Origin: Azospirillum soli
GTDB taxonomy: Bacteria > Pseudomonadota > Alphaproteobacteria > Azospirillales > Azospirillaceae
DNA length: 64,000 nucleotides
NCBI RefSeq assembly: GCF_017876165.1
Contig: NZ_JAGINQ010000023.1
Location: forward strand, 1-64,000
Reading direction: 5' to 3'
The notes beneath the pieces are model-generated. The model was given only the letters and a program-made list of their open reading frames with translations. It was not told the DNA's origin and ran no database searches. The stretch's first letter is position 1. Every line of letters starts with the position of its first letter. The position numbers and the translations under genes are program-made. Shown one piece after another: positions 8,987-16,594 of this stretch.

Positions 8987-9715
8987 GTGCGGCCTGACGA
9001 AGCCTTGGCAGATATCGACGTCGCGGTGTTGGCGGGCGGGCTCGGCACGCGCATACGCGGCGTGCTGGGCGACACGCCCAAGGTGCTGGCGCCGGTTGCC
9101 GGCCGTGCCTTTCTCGGTCACCTGCTGGACTATCTCTCGGCCTACGGCACAAGGCGGGTGGTCCTGTGCCTTGGCCACCTCGCCGACCGCGTGACCGCAT
9201 GGCTGGCGCAGGGCGACGCCAATGGTACGCTCGACGTGGTCTGCCAGATCGAACCGCGCCCGCTCGGCACCGCCGGGGCGCTGGGATACGTTCGCAAGGA
9301 ACTGCGCTCCGGCACTGTGCTGGTGGTGAACGGCGACACCTTCGTCGATGCCGACCTTCGCGCCTTTGTCGCGTCGCATCGCTTATCGGGTGCCGACGCT
9401 TCCGTACTGTGTGTGCAGGTGGAAGATGCGTCCCGATTCGGTCGGGTCGAGATCGGCCCCGATAGCCGGATACGCAGTTTTGTCGAGAAGGCTCCAGGCA
9501 GCGGCACCATCAACGCCGGTGTTTATCTGTTTTCCGGTGCCTTCCTCGACCGCCTTGTCGCATCCGGCGCCACCTCTCTGGAACGCGACGTGCTGGAGAA
9601 GGTGCCGCCCGGCACCCTGAACGCCCATGTCGCGAAGGCGCATTTCATCGACATCGGAACCCCCGAAAGTCTGGCCGCCGCTGCCCGCGTCATTGTCGGA
9701 GGGGCAAATTCTTGA
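8987..9715 (+). CDS. Sugar-phosphate nucleotidyltransferase (HddC/GMP-transferase-like)
   Basis: 242 residues from a GTG start. The N-terminal signature VLAGGLGTRIRG with a lysine in DTPKVLAPVAGR is the nucleotide and metal binding motif of the NTP_transferase family. VVNGDTFVDADL supplies the metal-binding aspartate, and the domain ends with IDIGTPESL. The closest recognisable types are guanylyl- or thymidylyl-transferases that activate sugar-1-phosphates, including HddC-like and legionaminate-pathway PtmE-like enzymes. It opens a plus-strand run leading into the nonulosonic acid genes, so it probably supplies an activated sugar for flagellin glycosylation. The exact substrate cannot be read from the sequence. 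Confidence 0.85.
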   Translation: MRPDEALADIDVAVLAGGLGTRIRGVLGDTPKVLAPVAGRAFLGHLLDYLSAYGTRRVVLCLGHLADRVTAWLAQGDANGTLDVVCQIEPRPLGTAGALGYVRKELRSGTVLVVNGDTFVDADLRAFVASHRLSGADASVLCVQVEDASRFGRVEIGPDSRIRSFVEKAPGSGTINAGVYLFSGAFLDRLVASGATSLERDVLEKVPPGTLNAHVAKAHFIDIGTPESLAAAARVIVGGANS

Positions 9716-9788
9716 AACCTCGACTGGGTCGGGGCTATCAGGGCGGCGGGCAAGGGCACCAGCGGCCCAAGCGCGCGGAGTATCAGCA

Positions 9789-11366
9789 ATGTCCGACACC
9801 ATCGAGGCGCAGGTCGCCACCCTGACAGCCTTCCTGGCCAAACGCCAGTTCAACGCAGATACGATCAACCGGCTGTCGGCCCATTGCGAGGCGGTGCGGC
9901 GCGATGTGGACGCTGAAACCCGCCTCGCCGTTGCCGAGCGGCTGGAGAGCGTGGCGCCGGGCGGGCAGACGGTTCTCCTGCATTCGGTGCTGTTCCAGCT
10001 GACCGGCGACCTCTACCACTACGAGCGCATACTCCATTACCTGCTGCTGGGCGGCGATCAGGTCGGGCCAGAGCTGCTGCACTACACCTACTGGTGCATA
10101 AACCGGCAGCTTTTCCTCAGCGCCGCTTCGCCGGAAAAGGGGGCGTCCTTCGGCCCCTGCGATCTGTTCCGATTTTACCAGGCGCTGGTGCGCTCCGTGA
10201 TGCGGAACTGGGGCATCAAGCCGCCGCGCCGGATTCCGCGCGATGGCCCGATCCGCAAGGTGGCGGTGCTGACCAACCAGTTCACCAACGACCAGCACCA
10301 GCCGTCGCGCGACTGTTTCGACTACGCCAGCCGCCTGCAGGACGATTTCGGGCTCGATGTCGCGATCATCAACTGCAACACGATGCCGTTGCGGGTGGAG
10401 AGCATGTTCATTCCGCCCATGAACGCCCAGCTGGTCGAGGAGTCTGAGGGCGTCTGCGCCATGCAGATGTTCGGGCGGCAGGTGAAGGTGGCGTCCTTCA
10501 CCGACCGGGCTTTCTCGGCGCAGAAGCTGTCCACCATCGTCGAGGCCATCGATGGCTACGACCCGGACCTGCTGGTCACCTTCGGCGGTTCCAACGTCGT
10601 GGGCGACCTGTTCGCGGAGGCCAACGCGCGGCCGGTGGTGTGCCTGCCGACAACCTCGGGCCTTACCATCTCGCTGGCCCACATCGTCCTGGGCTATGAC
10701 GAGGGCAACTACACGGATCACCTGCCGGCCCTCTACCGCGCGCCCTTCGCGAAGCGTTTCCGGCCCTTCACCCTGGGCTTCTCGCCGCCGCCGACCTCCG
10801 GCGACCAGGGGGATTTCGGTCTCGGCAGCCCGCCCTTCCTCTTCGCCGTGGTCGGCACTCGCCTGGACCTTGAGGTGACGCCGGAATTCCTGGAGATCGC
10901 CGACCGGGTCCTCGACCGCTGCCCCGGCGCCATCATCGCCTTCGCTGGCGGCGTCAAGGAACTGCCCGCCCGGCTCGCCACCACCCGCAACGCCGTCCGG
11001 ATGCGCAGCGTGGGGCACCTGAAGGACATCCGCGCCTTCTACCGGCGCTGCCACGCCTTCCTGAACCCCTCCCGCCAGGGCGGCGGCGGCAGCGGCGCCT
11101 ACGCCATCGCCGAGGGGCTGCCCGTGGTGACGCTCGACTGGGGCGACGTCGCCAGCGTGGCGGGGGAGGGGATTCCCGTGCCCGACTGGGCCGCTTATGT
11201 GGAGCGCGCCGCCGCTCTGTTCGCCGATCCCGCCGTCCGCGCCCAGCAGGCCGAACTGTCCCGCATCCGGTTCGAAACGGTCGGCGACCGGCACCGCTGC
11301 ACGGCCCGCCTGCTGGAATACGGCGAGGAGGCCAGGAATCTTTTGCGGTCGCCCGCGCAAAATTAA
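9789..11366 (+). CDS. GT-B-like glycosyltransferase, candidate flagellin glycosyltransferase
   Basis: 525 residues from ATG 9789. An upstream in-frame start at 9627 would overlap the previous gene by 89 bp and adds an unconserved-looking tail. The N-terminal ~150 residues are helical. A Rossmann-like segment follows (KVAVLTNQFTNDQHQPSRD, DLLVTFGGSNVVGDLF). The C-terminal half resembles the nucleotide-sugar side of GT-B enzymes (GHLKDIRAFYRRCHAFLNPS, then GGGSGAYAIAEGLPVV). No signal peptide. It sits between the nucleotidyltransferase and the pseI-like gene, so it may be the transferase that attaches the nonulosonic acid or another sugar to flagellin in the cytoplasm. That role is inferred from context only. 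Confidence 0.7.
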   Translation: MSDTIEAQVATLTAFLAKRQFNADTINRLSAHCEAVRRDVDAETRLAVAERLESVAPGGQTVLLHSVLFQLTGDLYHYERILHYLLLGGDQVGPELLHYTYWCINRQLFLSAASPEKGASFGPCDLFRFYQALVRSVMRNWGIKPPRRIPRDGPIRKVAVLTNQFTNDQHQPSRDCFDYASRLQDDFGLDVAIINCNTMPLRVESMFIPPMNAQLVEESEGVCAMQMFGRQVKVASFTDRAFSAQKLSTIVEAIDGYDPDLLVTFGGSNVVGDLFAEANARPVVCLPTTSGLTISLAHIVLGYDEGNYTDHLPALYRAPFAKRFRPFTLGFSPPPTSGDQGDFGLGSPPFLFAVVGTRLDLEVTPEFLEIADRVLDRCPGAIIAFAGGVKELPARLATTRNAVRMRSVGHLKDIRAFYRRCHAFLNPSRQGGGGSGAYAIAEGLPVVTLDWGDVASVAGEGIPVPDWAAYVERAAALFADPAVRAQQAELSRIRFETVGDRHRCTARLLEYGEEARNLLRSPAQN

Positions 11367-11383
11367 GGCTCGTTAACCGAGCC
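11367..11383 (+). terminator. Small hairpin after the glycosyltransferase gene
   Basis: GGCTCG-TTAAC-CGAGCC starts right after the stop codon. There is no T-run, so it is at best a weak attenuator or an RNA 3-prime end stabiliser. Confidence 0.25.
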
Positions 11384-11427
11384 CGTGGCACTGTCGTCCA
11401 CGAACCAATTTCCGAGATCCCGCCCCC

Positions 11428-12483
11428 GTGACCCGTGACGTCATCATTGACGGCCGTCCCATCGGCCCCGGCCACGCGCCCTATGTAATCGCCGAGTTGT
11501 CGGGCAACCACAACGGCGAACTGAGCCGCGCGCTGGCGCTGATCGACGCCGCCAAGGCGGCGGGGGCAGACGCCGTGAAGCTTCAGACCTACACGGCCGA
11601 CACCATCACCATCGACCACGACGGTCCCGGTTTCCGGCTGGAAGGTGGGCTGTGGCAGGGCCGCACCCTGCACGATCTCTATCGCGAGGCGCACACGCCT
11701 TGGGAGTGGCACGAGCCGCTGTTCGCACACGCCCGCTCGCTCGGCCTGACCATCTTCAGTTCCCCCTTCGACGAGACCGCCGTCGAGTTGCTGGAGCGCC
11801 TGGACGCCCCGGCCTTCAAGATCGCGTCGTTCGAGCTGAACGACCTGCCGTTGATCCGCCGCGCCGCTTGGTCGGGCAAGCCGCTGATCATGTCCACCGG
11901 CCTTGCCACGCTGGGCGAGGTGGGCGAGGCGGTGGAGGCGGCGGGCGATGTGCCGCTGGTCCTCCTGCACTGTGTCAGCGGCTACCCGACTCCGCCGGAG
12001 GACAGCAACCTCCGCACCATCCCGCACCTTGGCAAGGCCTTCGGCGTCGCCGCCGGCCTGTCCGACCACACCCACGGGACCGCCGTGCCGGTGGCGGCCG
12101 CCGCGCTCGGCGCCGTGGTCATCGAGAAGCATTTCACCCTGTCCCGCGCCGAGGGTGGGGTGGACAGCGCCTTCTCCCTGGAACCGGCCGAGTTCAAGGC
12201 GATGGCCGATGCCGTCCGCATTGCCTGGGCGGCGCTGGGCCGCGTCCATTACGGCGTGAAGCCCAGCGAGGCCGGCGGGCGCGACTACCGCCGCTCCCTT
12301 TACGTGGTGGCCGACGTTCCGGCCGGCGCGCCGCTGACGGCCGAAAACGTCCGTTCCATCCGTCCCGGCTTTGGCATGGAACCGAAGCACCTCCCCGCCG
12401 TCCTCGGCCGCCGAGCCGCCCGCGCCCTGAGGCGCGGTGAACCCCTGCGCTGGGACATGCTGCTGCCGGAGGCTCAATCATGA
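11428..12483 (+). CDS. pseI: Pseudaminic acid synthase (NeuB/PseI family)
   Basis: 351 residues from GTG 11428. The TIM-barrel NeuB domain begins YVIAELSGNHNGELSRAL and contains AGADAVKLQTYTADTITI, GGLWQGRTLHDLY and THTPWEWH-like AHTPWEWHEPL. The GGLW and EWH features match Campylobacter/Helicobacter PseI better than NeuB. The C-terminal antifreeze-like SAF domain (about 285-351) contains ENVRSIRPGFGMEPKHL. The family condenses a 6-deoxy diamino hexose with phosphoenolpyruvate to give pseudaminic acid. The stop overlaps the next start (ATGA), so the two are coupled. The upstream pathway enzymes PseB, PseC, PseG and PseH are not in the window. Confidence 0.9.
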   Translation: MTRDVIIDGRPIGPGHAPYVIAELSGNHNGELSRALALIDAAKAAGADAVKLQTYTADTITIDHDGPGFRLEGGLWQGRTLHDLYREAHTPWEWHEPLFAHARSLGLTIFSSPFDETAVELLERLDAPAFKIASFELNDLPLIRRAAWSGKPLIMSTGLATLGEVGEAVEAAGDVPLVLLHCVSGYPTPPEDSNLRTIPHLGKAFGVAAGLSDHTHGTAVPVAAAALGAVVIEKHFTLSRAEGGVDSAFSLEPAEFKAMADAVRIAWAALGRVHYGVKPSEAGGRDYRRSLYVVADVPAGAPLTAENVRSIRPGFGMEPKHLPAVLGRRAARALRRGEPLRWDMLLPEAQS

Positions 12484-13244
12484 GCACGCGGAAGCCCCGC
12501 GCCACCAAACCCAACGTCGTCTGCATCTCGCAGGCGCGCATGACCTCGACCCGTCTGCCCGGTAAGGTGCTGATGGAGGCCGCCGGCAAGCCGCTGCTGG
12601 CCCACCATCTCGGCCGCCTGTCGCGCTGCCGGACCCTGGACGCGCTGGTGCTGGCGACCACGGTGAACGCCACCGACGACCCGGTTGCCGAACTGGGCGC
12701 TGCGCTCGGCGTGCCGGTCTTCCGGGGCAGCGAACATGACGTGCTGTCGCGCTACGCGGGCGCCGCCGAGATGGCCAAGGCCGACGTGGTTGTGCGGGTG
12801 ACCGCTGACTGCCCGCTGATCGACCCGGCGTTGGTGGACCGCGTCGTCGCGGAGTTCCTGGCGTCGGACCCGCCTGTCGATTACCGGGGAGTTGACGTTT
12901 TCCATTACCCGCGCGGCCTTGACGCCGAGGTTTTCACGCGCGCCGCGCTGATCGATGCCGCCGCGAATGCCAGCGATCCGGCCGAGCGCGAGCACGTCAC
13001 CGCCTACATCTACCGCCGCCCGGAACGCTTCCGTCTGGCTTCTCCGCTCCGGCATGAGGGTGATCCTGTGGAGCAACGCTGGTGCGTGGACGAACAGGCG
13101 GATTTCGACCTCGTCAGCCGTCTGCTCGAAACGCTCATCCCCGCAAAGCCCGACTTTGGCTGGCAGGATTGTTGCAACGTCCTGCGCGACCATCCCGATT
13201 GGGCCGACATCAACCGCGACGTGCGGCAACGCACCGCTCACTGA
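12480..13244 (+). CDS. SpsF-type cytidylyltransferase, probable CMP-nonulosonate synthetase
   Basis: 254 residues. VCISQARMTSTRLPGKVLMEAAGKPLL is the nucleotide-binding N-terminus of the CMP-KDO synthetase-like SpsF family. VVVRVTADCPLIDP holds the metal-binding aspartates, and AEREHVTAYIYRRP and WCVDEQADFDLV are further family motifs. Directly coupled to the pseI-like gene, it most likely activates the nonulosonic acid with CMP. It differs from classical PseF, so the assignment rests on family plus neighbour. Confidence 0.8.
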   Translation: MSTRKPRATKPNVVCISQARMTSTRLPGKVLMEAAGKPLLAHHLGRLSRCRTLDALVLATTVNATDDPVAELGAALGVPVFRGSEHDVLSRYAGAAEMAKADVVVRVTADCPLIDPALVDRVVAEFLASDPPVDYRGVDVFHYPRGLDAEVFTRAALIDAAANASDPAEREHVTAYIYRRPERFRLASPLRHEGDPVEQRWCVDEQADFDLVSRLLETLIPAKPDFGWQDCCNVLRDHPDWADINRDVRQRTAH

Positions 13245-13275
13245 CGCATCATCCACTGACCCACAGCCCACTGAC
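13239..13275 (+). repeat. Three CACTGAC direct repeats, 15-bp period
   Basis: CACTGAC occurs at 13239, 13254 and 13269, starting at the end of the cytidylyltransferase gene and ending just before the ACP ribosome binding site. The flanking bases are similar but not identical. It may be a small slippage-type duplication; function is unknown. Confidence 0.5.
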
Positions 13276-13288
13276 ATTGGAGACATCC

Positions 13289-13528
13289 ATGGACCGCAAG
13301 GATTTCCTGCTCGCTCTCGACGAGATGCTGGAACTTGACGCCGGCACCCTGACCGGCGACGAAGAACTGACCTCGCTCGATTCCTGGGACTCGCTGGCCG
13401 TCATCAGCTTCATCGCCCTGGTGGACGAGACGTTCGGCACCGTCGTGGAAGGCGAGAAGCTGGCCAAGGCCAAGACCGTGGCCGACCTTCTGGCTCTGGT
13501 CGGCGTCGCCGTCGCCGTCGCCGCCTGA
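13289..13528 (+). CDS. Acyl carrier protein 1
   Basis: 79 residues from ATG 13289, typical ACP length. Acidic and helical, with DSWDSLAV; Ser35 in the DSL motif is the predicted 4-phosphopantetheine site. The ORF extends upstream in frame but that region overlaps the previous gene. The C-terminus ends in an alanine/valine-rich tail. It is the first gene of a cassette with a second ACP, an acyl-adenylating enzyme, a ketoreductase and a KAS III, so it is a dedicated carrier, not the housekeeping fatty-acid ACP. Confidence 0.85.
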   Translation: MDRKDFLLALDEMLELDAGTLTGDEELTSLDSWDSLAVISFIALVDETFGTVVEGEKLAKAKTVADLLALVGVAVAVAA

Positions 13529-13548
13529 CGTCCAGCGTTCTGTCTGTT

Positions 13549-14364
13549 GTGAGCGACGCCGCCGTCCGCCTCCGCCGCGCGCGGGCCGACATCGACGGCG
13601 GCCCCGCCTCTTACCTGTCGCTTGGGCGCGGTGGCGTGCCGGCGTTGCTGCTGCATGGCTTCGCCGGGGACCTGCTGACGTGGCAGTTCAACCTGTCGCC
13701 GCTCGCCACCGAGCGCCGGGTGCTGGCGGTGGACCTGCCGGGGCATGGCGGTTCCACGCTCGATGTGGGCGAGGGCCGGATCGGCGATTTGGCGCCGTGG
13801 CTGGTGCGCTTCCTGAACGCGCTGGAGGTGCCGCGCGTCCATCTGGTCGGGCATTCCATGGGCGGCTATGTCGCGCTGGAACTGGCGCGGCACGCGCCGG
13901 AGCGCGTCGCGAGCCTCTCCCTGATCGCCAGCGCCGGGCTCGGCCCCGATTTCGACCTTGCCTTCCTGCGCCGGGTGACATCGCTGGCCTCGGTCGAAGA
14001 GGGTGTGGTCTGTGCTGAACGCCTGTTCGCCCAGCCATCCCCCCTGACCGCCCGCATCGGCGAGGTGCTGCACGCCCAGGCCGCCGATCCGGCGCGCCAT
14101 GCCGCGCTGGAGCGGATCGTCGAGGGCTCCTTCGCCGGTGCCGCCGAGCGCTGGACGCCGGTGGATTGGACCACTATCCGCATGCCGGTCCAATTGCTGT
14201 GGGGACGGGACGACCGCATCATCCCGCTGCCGCCGCGCGACCGTCTGCCGCCGTCCGCCCCACTTCATCTCTTCGACAACGCGGGGCACTTGCCCCATAG
14301 TGAGGCCGCCAGCCCCGTCACGGCCCTTCTCCGCGACTTTCTCACCGCCTGCGACACTCCATGA
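13549..14364 (+). CDS. Alpha/beta hydrolase
   Basis: 271 residues from GTG 13549. Catalytic triad visible: Ser103 in GHSMGG, Asp221 or Asp222 in WGRDDRI and His247 in GHLPHSE. The oxyanion motif LLLHGFAGD is near the N-terminus. No signal peptide. The stop overlaps the next ACP start (ATGA). In this cassette a serine hydrolase could act as thioesterase or as acyltransferase releasing the acyl group from its carrier; the fold alone does not decide. Confidence 0.85.
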   Translation: MSDAAVRLRRARADIDGGPASYLSLGRGGVPALLLHGFAGDLLTWQFNLSPLATERRVLAVDLPGHGGSTLDVGEGRIGDLAPWLVRFLNALEVPRVHLVGHSMGGYVALELARHAPERVASLSLIASAGLGPDFDLAFLRRVTSLASVEEGVVCAERLFAQPSPLTARIGEVLHAQAADPARHAALERIVEGSFAGAAERWTPVDWTTIRMPVQLLWGRDDRIIPLPPRDRLPPSAPLHLFDNAGHLPHSEAASPVTALLRDFLTACDTP

Positions 14365-14612
14365 CCGACACCATCCTCGCGCTGATCGCCGAAGAACTCG
14401 CCCACATTGCCGCCGACAAGGGCGAAACCCTGCCGGCCATCGACCCGGATTCCGCCTTCCTTGGCGGTGACCTGCCGATCGACTCCCTCGACCTCGCTAC
14501 TCTTTTGGTGGTGCTGGAGCAGCGCACCGGCCAGGATCCGTTCCGCGCCGGTTTCATCCAGTTCAACACGGTGGGCGAACTGGCGGCCCTTTATCGACCC
14601 AACGCGGCATGA
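14361..14612 (+). CDS. Acyl carrier protein 2
   Basis: 83 residues. Helical and acidic, with LPIDSLDLATL; Ser42 is the predicted phosphopantetheine attachment site. It overlaps both neighbours by 4 bp (ATGA), showing tight translational coupling. It is distinct in sequence from ACP 1, so the two carriers may hold different acyl intermediates, for example the starter and the extended unit. Confidence 0.85.
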   Translation: MTDTILALIAEELAHIAADKGETLPAIDPDSAFLGGDLPIDSLDLATLLVVLEQRTGQDPFRAGFIQFNTVGELAALYRPNAA

Positions 14613-15844
14613 CCGCAGCCCCTCCGCCCTGGTTCGCCTCGGACGCCCGCCTGATCGAGACGGACGAATCGTACGGTTGGGCGGAGATTGCGGCCGAGGC
14701 CGACCATCTTGAGGCGGAGTTTCGCACAGCCGGTCAAGCCGTCGTGGAGGCAGTGCGTCCAACCACCGTCGTGGCTGCCTTAGCCGCTGCGGAGCGGGCT
14801 GGGGTAGCGTTGCTGCTGAAGCGCCACAAAGCCCTTCTCCCCTCTGGCAAGAAGGATTGGGATGAGGGGGCGGCCAACGGCCGGACCAGTGGATTCTCGG
14901 TCCTCCTTGAAACCTCCGGCACGACTGGAACGCCCAAGCGCGCCCGACACGATTTCGAACGCCTGCGCGGACGCCTGCGCGGCACCGCCGATTCATCCGC
15001 ACGCTGGCTGCTGACCTACGATTCCGGAGCCTTCGCCGGCCTCCAGGTCATTCTGACCGCGCTGGCCTCCGGCGCCACTCTGATCGCCGTCCCCGGTGCG
15101 AACGCCGCCGACCTCGCCCGCGCCGCCGTCCGGCATGGGGCCACCCACATCAGCGGAACGCCCAGCTTCTGGCGCGCCTTTCTGATGACCCTTGGGAACG
15201 AGCGCCCGCCGCTGACCTCCATCACGCTGGGCGGTGAGGCGGCCGACCAGCCGCTTCTCGACCGCCTCCAAGAGCGCTTTCCCAACGCGAAGCTGCGCCA
15301 CATCTACGCGTCCACCGAGGCCGGCGCCCTGTTCGCCGTCACCGACGGGCGCGCCGGCTTTCCCGCGGCGTGGCTGGAAACCGGCGTGGACGGCGTGGGC
15401 CTGCGCATCCGCGACGGCGTTCTGGAAGTGAACAGCCCCCGCGCCATGCTCGGTTACGCCGACGCAGCAGGCCTTTCCGAGGATTGGCTCTCCACCGGCG
15501 ATGTCGTCGAACGGCGCGGCGACCGCGTGTTGTTCGCCGGCCGCTTGGATGGCCGGGTGAATGTCGGCGGCGTGAAGGTCTCTCCGGAAGCGGTTGAACA
15601 GCTTCTGCTCGCCGTTCCCGGCGTGCTGGACGCGCTGGTCCGGCCGGCGGCCAACCCGATCACCGGGCACATCCTGACCGCGTCGGTGGTGCCGCTGTCC
15701 GGCGTGGAGGAAGCGGCCCTGCGCGCCGCCATCCGCGATGCGTCGGCGGCTCTGCCGCCGGCCGCGCGCCCGCGCGTCATTTCCATGGTCGAGAACATCC
15801 CGCTGGGATCGGCGGGCAAGAAGAAGCGGGAAGGGGCCGCATGA
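14609..15844 (+). CDS. Acyl-adenylating enzyme (ANL superfamily, AMP-binding)
   Basis: 411 residues, shorter than typical acyl-CoA synthetases (over 500), mostly from a reduced N-terminal half. The ATP-binding loop is LETSGTTGTPKR. The adenylate motif is around YASTEAG. STGDVVERRGDRVLFAGRLD contains the conserved aspartate and hinge, and the C-terminal subdomain ends LGSAGKKKR, giving the catalytic lysine region. It is expected to activate a carboxylic acid as acyl-AMP and load it on an ACP of the cassette. It overlaps both neighbours by 4 bp. The substrate is unknown, probably short-chain. Confidence 0.85.
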   Translation: MTAAPPPWFASDARLIETDESYGWAEIAAEADHLEAEFRTAGQAVVEAVRPTTVVAALAAAERAGVALLLKRHKALLPSGKKDWDEGAANGRTSGFSVLLETSGTTGTPKRARHDFERLRGRLRGTADSSARWLLTYDSGAFAGLQVILTALASGATLIAVPGANAADLARAAVRHGATHISGTPSFWRAFLMTLGNERPPLTSITLGGEAADQPLLDRLQERFPNAKLRHIYASTEAGALFAVTDGRAGFPAAWLETGVDGVGLRIRDGVLEVNSPRAMLGYADAAGLSEDWLSTGDVVERRGDRVLFAGRLDGRVNVGGVKVSPEAVEQLLLAVPGVLDALVRPAANPITGHILTASVVPLSGVEEAALRAAIRDASAALPPAARPRVISMVENIPLGSAGKKKREGAA

Positions 15845-16575
15845 CCGGAACCAAGCAACACGTCATCGTCACCGGCGGCAGCCGCGGACTCGGCCTTGGG
15901 CTGGTGGAGGCTCTGCTGGCCGACGGCTACCGCGTTTCGACCTGCAGCCGTTCCCCAAGCGACGCACTGGAACGCCTCGCCGGACCGGACCTGTTCTGGA
16001 AGGCCTGCCGCATCGGCGACGCCGGGGAGGTGCGCGCCTTTCTCGACGCTGCCGTGGAATGGGCCGGCCCGTCGCCGCTGTGGGGGCTCGTCAACAACGC
16101 CGGCATCGCCCGCGAGGGCGTGCTCGCCAGCTTTCCCGAGGTGGATGTGGAGGAGGTCATCCAGACCAACCTCGTCGGCGCGATCCAGACCGCCCGCGCC
16201 TTCCTGCGCGCCAAGCTGGTGCGGCGCGGTCCGGGGCGGATCGTCAACGTCTCCTCCATCATCGGGCAGCGCGGCTACACCGGGCTTGCCGCCTATTCGG
16301 CGTCGAAGGCCGGGTTGGACGGGCTGACCCGCGCGCTGGCCCGCGAGGTCGGGCGGCTTCAGGTGACCGTGAATTCCGTCGCGCCCGGCTATCTGACCAC
16401 CGAGATGTCGGGCACGCTGGCCGAGGGGCAGCGCGAGCAAATCGTGCGGCGCACGCCGCTCGGCCGACTCGGCGACGTGGCCGACGTGGTGCCGGTGGTC
16501 CGCTTCCTGCTGGGCGACGGTGGCGCCTTCGTGACCGGCCAGACCATCGTGGTCGATGGCGGGATCACCTGCTGA
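15841..16575 (+). CDS. SDR ketoreductase, FabG-like 3-oxoacyl-ACP reductase
   Basis: 244 residues. Rossmann motif TGGSRGLGLG at the N-terminus, NNAG near 87, catalytic Tyr152 and Lys156 in YSASK, Ser139-type SSIIG, and the C-terminal end GQTIVVDGG typical of FabG. Expected to reduce a 3-oxoacyl carrier intermediate to 3-hydroxyacyl using NADPH. The gene is coupled to the AMP-binding gene upstream (4-bp overlap) and precedes the KAS III by 19 bp. No dehydratase or enoyl reductase accompanies it, which points to a hydroxyacyl end product. Confidence 0.88.
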   Translation: MTGTKQHVIVTGGSRGLGLGLVEALLADGYRVSTCSRSPSDALERLAGPDLFWKACRIGDAGEVRAFLDAAVEWAGPSPLWGLVNNAGIAREGVLASFPEVDVEEVIQTNLVGAIQTARAFLRAKLVRRGPGRIVNVSSIIGQRGYTGLAAYSASKAGLDGLTRALAREVGRLQVTVNSVAPGYLTTEMSGTLAEGQREQIVRRTPLGRLGDVADVVPVVRFLLGDGGAFVTGQTIVVDGGITC

Positions 16576-16594
16576 AGGCGAGAAGGAGTTCCCC

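Noticed and set aside
9627..9788. Upstream in-frame start for the GT-B-like gene
   Set aside because: It overlaps the nucleotidyltransferase by 89 bp and translates to a serine/proline/arginine-rich stretch typical of non-coding frame.
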